Below, piece after piece: positions 1 to 6,840 of a stretch of DNA of 8,067 nucleotides. The position numbers and the translations under genes were made by a program. The notes beneath the pieces were generated by a model, which saw nothing but the letters and a program-made list of their open reading frames with translations, did no database searches and was not told the origin of the DNA. Every line of letters starts with the position of its first letter. Position 1 is the stretch's first letter. The DNA comes from Bacillota bacterium (GTDB taxonomy: Bacteria; Bacillota; Clostridia; Lachnospirales; Lachnospiraceae), in contig JAEWSH010000080.1 of NCBI GenBank assembly GCA_023398375.1, forward strand, positions 1 to 8,067. Reading direction: 5' to 3'.

Positions 1-1
1 A

Positions 2-3000
2 AGAACCGCGCTGCTCGTGGGTATCTGTTCGGCTGTCAGCCTGACTTATACTCCGCAACTTTTCGCCGCATCGGTCGATGCAATAGATGCTGTGCAGCAA
101 GCAAAAAAAATCACAGGTACTGTAACGGATGCAATGGGACCGGTCATCGGTGCCAATGTATTGGAGAAAGGAACCACAAATGGTGTCATTACCGACATTG
201 ACGGTAATTTCACATTGAATGTTCAGCCGGGAGCCACGATTGTAGTGTCTTTTATCGGTTATCAGCCGCAAGAAATCGTGGTAGGTAACCAGACTAGTTT
301 CAAGATTCAGCTAAAGGAAGATACGGAATTGTTGGATGAAGTAGTCGTAGTGGGTTACGGTGTACAGAAGAAGAAACTGGTAACGGGGGCTACTGTACAA
401 GTGAAAGGCGAAGATATTGCTAAATTGAATACAACAAGTGCTTTGGGCGCCTTGCAAAGCCAGACACCGGGTGTGAATATTACTTCCAACAATGGTCAGC
501 CGGGTGAAGGTTTTAAGGTAAATATCCGTGGTTTGGGTACTATCGGTGATTCTGCTCCCCTTTATGTAATTGATGGTGTGGCAGGTGGTGATATCAATAC
601 TTTGAATCCAGCTGATATTGAGAGTGTAGATGTCTTGAAAGATGCTGCTTCGGCTGCTATCTATGGTTCTCGTGCCGCCAATGGTGTAATTCTGGTTACT
701 ACCAAACAAGGTAGGATGGGTAAACTTGAAATCTCCTATGATGGTTATGTAGGTTGGCAGAATGTTTATAAAATGCCTGATTTGTTGAATGCACGGGAGT
801 ATATGGCAATGCAGGATGAAATCTTGTTTAATGAAGGTCAGGCAATGAATAATTGGGAGTCCCTTCTTGGTTCCAGAGTATATGGTATGGTACAAGACGG
901 TTGGAAAGGGACTGATTGGTTTGATGCTATCCGTGAAAAGGATGCCCTTACGCAGAACCATGCAATCAACTTGACGGGTGGTAATGAAATGTCTAAGTTT
1001 TCAATGGGTTTCTCATATACTAATCAAGATGGTATTCTCGGCAAACCTTTTGCTTCAAGTTACGACCGTTATACAGCGCGTATTAATTCAGATCACGTGT
1101 TATTGAAAGGCAAGGATTTTGATATCATCAAAATAGGTGAAAATCTGAATTTTTCCTATAGTACCAAAAATGGTGTAGGACAAGGCAACCAATATTGGAA
1201 TGATGTTTATTTGGCACTGAGTGCATGTCCTTTGCTGCCGATGTATGATGCGGAAGGCAATTTGTACGATCAGGCAGATAAAACGGCTGACGGTTGGAAT
1301 CTGCAAGGGTCTATTGGTAATCCGGTTATTGATTTGGTCGCTAATCGTGGTCAGAATCTGAACCGTAATTATAATCTGAATGCTACAGCATATTTGGAGA
1401 TTCAACCTATCAAAGGATTAAAATACCGTGGTCAATTCAGTTACCGCATGAGTTCTAGTAGTTACCGTTCTTTTACGACTCCATACAATGCTAGTACCAC
1501 AGCTGCCAACAGTTCTTATTCTGTTACGCAAAATGCAAGTTTGGGACACAACATCTCACTGGAAAATGTTATTTCTTATGTGTTGCCGAAATTGGGCGGA
1601 CACTCTATTGATGCCCTGATCGGACAGTCTTTTGAAAAGACAGCTGTAGGTGAAACAATAGAAGTGAAGAACTCGGTTAATGAAGGTTCACAACTTCCTA
1701 CCTTGAATGGGCAGTTTGACCATGCCTGGATTACTAATACGGCCAATGTAAACTCTTCTTCTTTTAAGGGTGAACCATGGGGAGACTGGGCAATGGCTTC
1801 ATTCTTCGGTCGTGTCAACTGGAACTATAATGAAAAATATATGGCAACAGCCATTATCCGCGCCGACGGTTCTTCCAATTTTGCCCGTGGTAACCGTTGG
1901 GGATATTTTCCTTCTGTTTCTGCCGGTTGGGTTATCAGTAATGAAAACTGGATGGAATCTACTAAAGGCTGGATGGACTTTTTGAAGATTCGTGCCAGTT
2001 GGGGACAGAATGGTAATCAGTCCATTAGTAATTTCCAATATGTTTCTTCCGTAGCCTTCGATAAATATAATGTATATAATTTTGGCTCCACTTCATTAGG
2101 TACCACTGACTCCAAGGCTACCGGTGGTTATGCCAAGAATCTGCCTAATCCGGATGTAAGCTGGGAAACTTCAGAACAGTTGAATATTGGTTTGGATGCA
2201 CGCTTCCTGAATAATCGTTTAGGCTTTGCATTTGATTGGTATAAGAAAACTACAAAGGATTGGCTGATTACAGCTCCTATCGTGGCTACTGCCGGTACAG
2301 GTGCTCCTGTTATCAATGGTGGCGATGTTGAAAACAAAGGTTTTGAAATAGCTTTGAATTGGAATGATAATATTGGTAAGGACTTCCGCTATGGTGTAAA
2401 CGTTAATTTCTCACATAATAAAAACGAGGTTACCCGTATTGCCAATACAGAAGGTATTATTCATGGTTCGGCAAATGTGTTGTCACAAGGTACCAATGAG
2501 ATGTATCGCGCTCAGGTAGGTTATCCTATCGGTTATTTCTATGGTTACCAGTCTTCTGGTGTATTCCAGAATCAGGCAGAAATAGATGCTTGGAAGGCTG
2601 CCGGTAACGGTACTTTGCAAGGTACTCCACAGCCGGGGGATTTGATTTTTACCGATCGCAATCATGACGGTGCCATCAATGAAGAGGATAAGACAATGAT
2701 CGGTGACCCGAATCCTGATTACCGTCTTGGATTCAGTATCAACTTGGCATATAAAGGATTTGATTTTTCTGTTACTGCCAATGGTGCATTTGGGCAACAG
2801 ATAGCAAAGTCTTATCGTCGTTTTGCCGATTCAAGATACAATAATTATACTACGGACGTATTTAAACGTTGGCATGGTGAAGGAACTTCTAATAGTTATC
2901 CTCGTTTGACAGACGGTTCGAATGTAAATTTCAAAGAGATTTCCGATATTTATATTGAAGATGCTGATTTCTTGAGAATCCAGAATATCACTTTGGGCTA

Positions 3001-3220
3001 TGACTTCAAGAAGTTATTTCCGAAGATGCCTTTGCAGCAGGCACGTCTCTATGTACAGGTTCAGAATTTATATACCTTTACCGGTTACAGCGGTTTGGAT
3101 CCGGAAGTCGGGTATGGATATGAAACAAATGGTACTGCAAATTCTTGGGTAACCGGCATTGACCTGGGTTCTTATCCTCAACCGAGAACAGTATTGGTTG
3201 GTGCTAATATTAAATTCTAA
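2..3220 (+). CDS. SusC/RagA-family TonB-dependent outer-membrane transporter (5'-truncated)
   Basis: This is the outer-membrane beta-barrel that imports oligosaccharides with energy from TonB-ExbBD and pairs with the SusD lid encoded next. The reading frame is open to the left edge, and its first residues (LLVGICSAVSL) are the hydrophobic core of a signal peptide. The true start therefore lies upstream, and the GTG at 17 is not the start. Counting from that GTG: a carboxypeptidase-regulatory-like beta-sandwich at about 31-100 (starts ITGTVTDAMGPVIGANV), the SusC hallmark DEVVVVGYG at 107-115, a plug at about 119-232 (SVDVLKDAASAAIYGSRAAN), then the barrel ending in an aromatic residue (GANIKF). 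An EF-hand-like loop D880-x-N-x-D884-G-x-I with D891 is visible. The roughly 1070-residue length fits the family. It heads the operon; its promoter is outside the window. Family certain, substrate unknown. Confidence 0.96.
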   Translation, partial: RTALLVGICSAVSLTYTPQLFAASVDAIDAVQQAKKITGTVTDAMGPVIGANVLEKGTTNGVITDIDGNFTLNVQPGATIVVSFIGYQPQEIVVGNQTSFKIQLKEDTELLDEVVVVGYGVQKKKLVTGATVQVKGEDIAKLNTTSALGALQSQTPGVNITSNNGQPGEGFKVNIRGLGTIGDSAPLYVIDGVAGGDINTLNPADIESVDVLKDAASAAIYGSRAANGVILVTTKQGRMGKLEISYDGYVGWQNVYKMPDLLNAREYMAMQDEILFNEGQAMNNWESLLGSRVYGMVQDGWKGTDWFDAIREKDALTQNHAINLTGGNEMSKFSMGFSYTNQDGILGKPFASSYDRYTARINSDHVLLKGKDFDIIKIGENLNFSYSTKNGVGQGNQYWNDVYLALSACPLLPMYDAEGNLYDQADKTADGWNLQGSIGNPVIDLVANRGQNLNRNYNLNATAYLEIQPIKGLKYRGQFSYRMSSSSYRSFTTPYNASTTAANSSYSVTQNASLGHNISLENVISYVLPKLGGHSIDALIGQSFEKTAVGETIEVKNSVNEGSQLPTLNGQFDHAWITNTANVNSSSFKGEPWGDWAMASFFGRVNWNYNEKYMATAIIRADGSSNFARGNRWGYFPSVSAGWVISNENWMESTKGWMDFLKIRASWGQNGNQSISNFQYVSSVAFDKYNVYNFGSTSLGTTDSKATGGYAKNLPNPDVSWETSEQLNIGLDARFLNNRLGFAFDWYKKTTKDWLITAPIVATAGTGAPVINGGDVENKGFEIALNWNDNIGKDFRYGVNVNFSHNKNEVTRIANTEGIIHGSANVLSQGTNEMYRAQVGYPIGYFYGYQSSGVFQNQAEIDAWKAAGNGTLQGTPQPGDLIFTDRNHDGAINEEDKTMIGDPNPDYRLGFSINLAYKGFDFSVTANGAFGQQIAKSYRRFADSRYNNYTTDVFKRWHGEGTSNSYPRLTDGSNVNFKEISDIYIEDADFLRIQNITLGYDFKKLFPKMPLQQARLYVQVQNLYTFTGYSGLDPEVGYGYETNGTANSWVTGIDLGSYPQPRTVLVGANIKF

Positions 3221-3234
3221 TACATTATAGCAAT

Positions 3235-5010
3235 ATGAAAAAATATATATACATAGCAGCTATCGCACTTGCAGCCGTCACCCTGACCGGTTGTGAAGAT
3301 CTTCTTGATAGCGAGAATTTTATTGAATCAAATACCGGTAACTTCCCGGCTTCACCGGCAGATGCGGAGAAGCAACTAACTGCAGTATATGCTACTCTGA
3401 ATCAGGCTATGGCTACTCCTACTGCCAATTATTTCTATGTGTCGGAGGTTGCATGCGACGACCGCTTTGGCGGTGGCGGCGAAAACGACTTTGAGTCAAT
3501 GGCCGACGGGCATTTGATGAAGGCTACCGATGTTCAGTTTGACTCTTTCTGGAAGTTCCGTTACAATGGAATTTTTCGTGCAAATTGTGCCATTGAAGGC
3601 TTGATTGCGCAGGAGTCGGCATTCACAGATAAGGAAGCCCATGGGCAATACTTGGGTGAAGCCTATTATTTACGCGCTTATTTTTATAACGAACTGGTTG
3701 AAATGTTTGGCGCTGTACCTTTGATTACTTCTACGGCTCAAGAAACCAACATCCCGAGAACTCCCGTAGATGAAGTCTATGCACAAATTGCTGCCGATTT
3801 GAAAAATGCCATTGAGTTGATGTCCGGCAAGAAGTATAACCAGTATGTGGAAATCGGACATGCAACCAAGTGGGCTGCCGAGGCTTTGATGGCGCGTGTG
3901 TATTTATTCTATACAGGTTTTTATGGTAAAGATTCTCTTCCATTGGTTACGGCAGATGGTGTGGGAAGTATTTCTAAATCTGAAGTTGTTGCTTGGATTG
4001 ATGATTGCGTGGCCAATTCCGGACATTCTCTTGTCAATGATTACCGCAATTTGTGGCCCTATACCAATGAGTTTACTGTAGGTGACTATGAATACACCAA
4101 GAATGCCACTGATGTAAATGGAAATGCTTTACGATGGGCCGAAAATGGTAATGAGGAAACTGTATTTGCTGTGAAGTTCTGCAACTATGCGGGCTGGGAA
4201 TCTGATGGACAAATGGGATTTACCAATCAGTTTATTCTTTATTTTGGTCTTCGTGCTGATAATGGTGGTGAAAGTACATTCCCCTTCGGACAAGGCTGGG
4301 GACAAGGTCCTGTTGCAGCTACTATTTGGGACGAATGGCAGGCATCCGAACCGGATGATATGCGTATGCGTGCTTCCATCTTGAATGTGAATGAGGAGTT
4401 ACCGAATTATGTATTCGGTGCCGACAAGCAAATGGAAGAATGTGGTTTGTGGAGCAAAAAGATGGCACCGATTTTGGCTAAGAAGCCTATCGAGTCCGGT
4501 AAGGTTTCTGCATGGAATAAATCCTTGTTCTGGGTAGCTTATGATGCTTTTGATAAAGCTAATAACGGTGATGAAATGCAGGGAGCACATTTCCAGGATT
4601 TGATTACCATGCGTTATGCCGATGTACTGTTGATGCAATCCGAGTTGAAGGAAGATGCTGCCGGCATCAATCAAGTGCGTGCACGTGCAGGCTTGGCTCC
4701 TATTCCGGGTTATAGCCTTGAACTGTTGCAGCGCGAACGCCGCCACGAACTTTGTTTCGAAGGTCGTCGTTGGGCTGACATCCGTCGTTGGGGTATCGCA
4801 GAAGAAATGCTGGATAAAAAGAACGGCGTGACAATTTGGAACAAGGGAGTACAAACCGTAATGAGGGACGGTAAGTATAAGGAACGCTATAAAGCTACTA
4901 ACGGCTTCTTCCCCATTCCGAAAGCTCAAGTTGACTTATCAGCAGGTTTGTTGGAACAGAATCCCGGTTGGGATGAAGCCAGTGCAAACTTTAGTGGATG
5001 GAATTTCTAA
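3235..5010 (+). CDS. SusD/RagB-family glycan-binding outer-membrane lipoprotein
   Basis: This is the surface lipoprotein that binds glycan and closes over the SusC barrel like a lid. It is 591 residues, within the family range. It begins with a type II signal peptide: MKKYIYIAAIALAAVTLTGC, lipobox LTGC, lipidated Cys20. The acidic E-D after the cysteine resembles surface-export signals of Bacteroides lipoproteins. SusD landmarks include GEAYYLRAYFYNELVEMFG with VPLIT in the TPR-like N-terminal half. The C-terminal half has YADVLLMQSE, NQVRARAGL, ERRHELCFEGRRW (501-513) and, near the end, FFPIPKAQVDL with LEQNPGW. It starts 14 bp after the transporter stop, with no Shine-Dalgarno motif, as is usual in Bacteroidetes, so co-transcription and co-translation are likely. 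Ligand specificity cannot be read from sequence. Confidence 0.97.
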   Translation: MKKYIYIAAIALAAVTLTGCEDLLDSENFIESNTGNFPASPADAEKQLTAVYATLNQAMATPTANYFYVSEVACDDRFGGGGENDFESMADGHLMKATDVQFDSFWKFRYNGIFRANCAIEGLIAQESAFTDKEAHGQYLGEAYYLRAYFYNELVEMFGAVPLITSTAQETNIPRTPVDEVYAQIAADLKNAIELMSGKKYNQYVEIGHATKWAAEALMARVYLFYTGFYGKDSLPLVTADGVGSISKSEVVAWIDDCVANSGHSLVNDYRNLWPYTNEFTVGDYEYTKNATDVNGNALRWAENGNEETVFAVKFCNYAGWESDGQMGFTNQFILYFGLRADNGGESTFPFGQGWGQGPVAATIWDEWQASEPDDMRMRASILNVNEELPNYVFGADKQMEECGLWSKKMAPILAKKPIESGKVSAWNKSLFWVAYDAFDKANNGDEMQGAHFQDLITMRYADVLLMQSELKEDAAGINQVRARAGLAPIPGYSLELLQRERRHELCFEGRRWADIRRWGIAEEMLDKKNGVTIWNKGVQTVMRDGKYKERYKATNGFFPIPKAQVDLSAGLLEQNPGWDEASANFSGWNF

Positions 5011-5029
5011 TAATTAAAATTGAAATACA

Positions 5030-5845
5030 ATGAAAAAGATAATGATATTTTCGCTGTTGGTAGCTTCTTTGTCGTTTGCAGCCTGCGACCCTATCGAGGA
5101 CAGAGAAGAAATGACTGGCAGCATTACAGTAGACCAAATTCAGGCTACTGTAACCGTAGAACAGATTGACGGTCAGAATGTAAATAAGGTCTTTTTTGAG
5201 TGTAAAAGTCCTATCAGTTGTCAATGGACCAATGGAGTTGATACGAAAGCGGGGGCAAGCGGTGAAATGTTTCTGCTTTTATCAGGTGAAAATACTATCA
5301 CTTTGAAGGGGTTGTGTGCCGACGGTTCTATTGTGGAAAAAAACTTTCCTATAAATGTGGATAAAATACATTATGCCATTGATCCGGCTTATGGTTTATT
5401 GTTTGGTTCCGGTGAAAAGGTTTGGAAATGGGCTGAAACCGATTGTTTAGGAAATGGTGGATGGCGTGCAGATCAGCAAGGTCCGGAATGGTGGAAATTA
5501 TCTCCAACAGATGTTGAAGGACAAATGGCTACGGAAGGAGGTAACGCAACTATGAAGTTCTCTTTAATCGGGAAAAAGATAGAGTTTAGTAATGGTAAAT
5601 CTGGTGTTATTAATTTTACTACAGGAGATGCTTGCTTTAATGGTTGGTATGGTACATTTACTTCTACTTGTGGAGTTTTGTGTGGTAAGGCATTTAATGA
5701 TTGCTATATATCTGCAGGGACTATGATTACAAAATATCAACTCGTTTCATTAACCGAAGATAGATTAGTGTTAGGTTGGTGCGAAAATGAGACCAATGCG
5801 GAGTGGTCTGGAACTGGCTGGTGGTGGGTCTTTGAAGCCCAATAA
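5030..5845 (+). CDS. Trp/Cys-rich lipoprotein in SusE/F position, probable surface glycan-binding protein
   Basis: This 271-residue lipoprotein starts 19 bp after the SusD stop and is likely in the same transcript. The signal peptide ends at lipobox FAAC (Cys19), followed by D-P-I-E-D-R-E-E, an acidic stretch consistent with export to the cell surface. Residues about 30-112 look like a small Ig/PKD-like beta-sandwich (ends ITLKGLCADGS...FPINV). Residues about 113-271 form a second, aromatic-rich domain with W132, W134, W145, W154-W155, W206, W250, W259 and W264-W266. Twelve tryptophans in all, in a lipoprotein after SusCD, suggest carbohydrate stacking sites. Nine cysteines beyond the lipid anchor (58, 64, 96, 139, 202, 214, 218, 225, 251) are unusual and could form disulfides. 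The binding role is inferred from position and composition; no catalytic motif is visible. The second half of the gene is AT-rich. Confidence 0.8.
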   Translation: MKKIMIFSLLVASLSFAACDPIEDREEMTGSITVDQIQATVTVEQIDGQNVNKVFFECKSPISCQWTNGVDTKAGASGEMFLLLSGENTITLKGLCADGSIVEKNFPINVDKIHYAIDPAYGLLFGSGEKVWKWAETDCLGNGGWRADQQGPEWWKLSPTDVEGQMATEGGNATMKFSLIGKKIEFSNGKSGVINFTTGDACFNGWYGTFTSTCGVLCGKAFNDCYISAGTMITKYQLVSLTEDRLVLGWCENETNAEWSGTGWWWVFEAQ

Positions 5846-5854
5846 AATGGAGCA

Positions 5855-5885
5855 TGGGGTGTAAAGTGTACGACTTTACACCTCA
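5855..5885 (+). other. Intergenic hairpin between the binding-protein gene and the next gene
   Basis: The arms GGTGTAAAGT and ACTTTACACC are perfect 10-bp complements around a 5-nt loop (GTACG). The stem extends outward through a G-U pair and two Watson-Crick pairs to 13 bp. It starts 9 bp after the stop codon at 5845 and ends 24 bp before the ATG at 5910. No U-tract follows the right arm, so it is not a standard intrinsic terminator. A role in mRNA 3'-end protection, processing or partial termination that lowers expression of the downstream gene is inference. Confidence 0.6.
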
Positions 5886-5909
5886 CATACAACTTTAAAA
5901 TCTTAGATT

Positions 5910-6644
5910 ATGAAACGAATTTATTTATTTTCAATCTCTTTGTTGGTATTGTTGTTGCTAAATACATTACCAATAAGGGCAGATGTATTGGGTCCTTATA
6001 TAGCGGAAGGTAATACTCCTGATATTCGTGTAGGATATGGGCGTATTGTGTGTGTTATGCAGTCAACATTACCAGTAACTGGAAGTGTTACAATTCGTGA
6101 TGAAAAAGGGATTCAATATGTACTAAAAGCTCATGAGCCAGGAAGTGCTCCTAATTGTTACTTTGTTGCTTATGGAACATATAGCGTTGTTGGAATGGAA
6201 TCTGGTATCATGAATTCTAATTGGGGACAATTGAAGGTCGGTTCTACATTTACTGTTGCTAGCAGCACTGGGTATATTGGCCTTACTTATACCGGCCCAA
6301 CTCCAAGTATTATTCAAGCACCAGGTAGTTATGATAATGCACCTCCTGCAAAAGATGGTTACGCAATAATGGAAGTTTATGGGATTGGGGCTAATGGCAG
6401 TGGTACATTGATAGATTCTGATGGGGAAAACTATTCCATATACAATTATACTGGCTATATAGGTGGTTCTCATTATTTTTATATTAAGCCAGGTACATAT
6501 ACTGTTAAAGCTATAGGTACTAGTGGTAATTATATTTATATAGACATTAATGGGATGAAGAAATATCTTTCAGAAGGTGCATCTTTTACTATTCTACATG
6601 TAGGAAGTAACATTTCAATTGTTTTTAGTACAAAGCCTATTTGA
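5910..6644 (+). CDS. Secreted protein of unknown function with two tandem diverged beta-rich domains
   Basis: I do not recognise a family. The 244-residue product has an N-terminal signal peptide (hydrophobic ISLLVLLLLNTL, residues 9-20) with likely cleavage after IRA at 24. There is no lipobox cysteine, so it is periplasmic or released rather than lipid-anchored. The mature part is two copies of one unit, about 42-129 and 148-242, joined by a Pro-rich linker (PGSYDNAPPAKDG). Matching blocks: GSVTIRDEKGIQYVL with GTLIDSDGENYSIY; CYFVAYGTYSVVGM with YFYIKPGTYTVKAI; LKVGSTFTV with LSEGASFTI. High Gly/Tyr/Thr/Ser and alternating hydrophobics suggest beta-sandwich folds. No catalytic signature is seen. 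It is 64 bp downstream of the binding-protein gene, beyond a hairpin, so it may be a weakly expressed last gene of the operon. Hand-counted GC is about 29% over 6421-6600, well below the SusD and GH43 genes. An accessory glycan-binding role is a guess. Confidence 0.85.
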   Translation: MKRIYLFSISLLVLLLLNTLPIRADVLGPYIAEGNTPDIRVGYGRIVCVMQSTLPVTGSVTIRDEKGIQYVLKAHEPGSAPNCYFVAYGTYSVVGMESGIMNSNWGQLKVGSTFTVASSTGYIGLTYTGPTPSIIQAPGSYDNAPPAKDGYAIMEVYGIGANGSGTLIDSDGENYSIYNYTGYIGGSHYFYIKPGTYTVKAIGTSGNYIYIDINGMKKYLSEGASFTILHVGSNISIVFSTKPI

Positions 6645-6687
6645 AATTATTTAAAATTCTAGGATATTTCAACTCAAAGCAGTTGTC

Positions 6688-6720
6688 GTTACCTCCCCGA
6701 CTTCATTAGTCGCCCGTAAC
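6688..6720 (+). other. Intergenic stem-loop with C-rich internal loop
   Basis: The outer stem is GTTAC/GTAAC and the inner stem CGACT/AGTCG, both perfect 5-bp pairings. They are separated by an internal loop of CTCCC against CCC and capped by TCATT. It lies 43 bp after the stop of the preceding gene. No U-tract follows, so it does not look like a terminator. It could be a structured 3' UTR element or a protein-binding dyad; neither role can be shown here. Confidence 0.4.
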
Positions 6721-6729
6721 ATCGGATAA

Positions 6730-6772
6730 TTGTAAATGCATTAACCGAATAGTACAATTGTTTAATGGTTAA
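6730..6772 (+). promoter_or_regulatory. Weak candidate promoter for the GH43 gene within nested inverted repeats
   Basis: TTG at 6730-6732, then 20 bp, then TACAATTG at 6753-6760 resembles the Bacteroidetes promoter pattern (TTTG near -33, TAnnTTTG near -7), with one mismatch in the -7 box. The box overlaps the palindrome ACAATTGT (6754-6761). That palindrome is flanked almost concentrically by TTAACC (6741-6746) and GGTTAA (6767-6772). The arrangement would suit an operator over a promoter, but in AT-rich sequence it could be chance. A transcript from here would carry the 6777-6806 hairpin in its leader. Confidence 0.25.
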
Positions 6773-6776
6773 ATCA

Positions 6777-6806
6777 GGAAAGGCGGGTCGTGAGATTCGC
6801 CTTTTT
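6777..6806 (+). terminator. U-tailed hairpin: terminator of the SusCD operon or attenuator of the GH43 gene
   Basis: The stem pairs 6779-6789 (AAAGGCGGGTC) with 6794-6804 (GATTCGCCTTT): 11 continuous pairs including two G-U, closed by a GTGA (GNRA-type) tetraloop. Two further G-U pairs are possible at the base. Five Ts run from 6802 to 6806, followed by ATATAA. The shape fits intrinsic termination on the + strand of transcripts from the upstream genes. If the weak promoter at 6730-6760 is real, the same hairpin sits in the GH43 leader and could act as an attenuator. Confidence 0.65.
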
Positions 6807-6840
6807 ATATAAATATGTGAAATTTTCAATCAAAACAGTT

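Noticed and set aside
311..961. 216-residue minus-strand open frame opposite the SusC-like gene
   Set aside because: It has no recognisable protein pattern and lies fully opposite conserved SusC plug sequence.
17..3220. GTG at 17 as the start of the SusC-like gene
   Set aside because: The frame continues to the left edge as part of a signal-peptide hydrophobic core; a mid-core start would leave no basic N-terminus.
6641..6672. Inverted repeat TTGAAAT/ATTTCAA
   Set aside because: It is an AT-only-type 7-bp arm with an 18-nt loop, overlapping a stop codon; expected by chance in this AT-rich stretch.
6790..6840. GTG at 6790 as the start of the GH43 gene
   Set aside because: It lies in the loop of a terminator-like hairpin, and the ATG at 6841 gives a clean lipoprotein signal peptide.
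6645..6840. A tRNA or small protein gene in the spacer before GH43
   Set aside because: No cloverleaf or anticodon-arm pattern and no start codon with a convincing product were found; only the stem-loops listed stand out.
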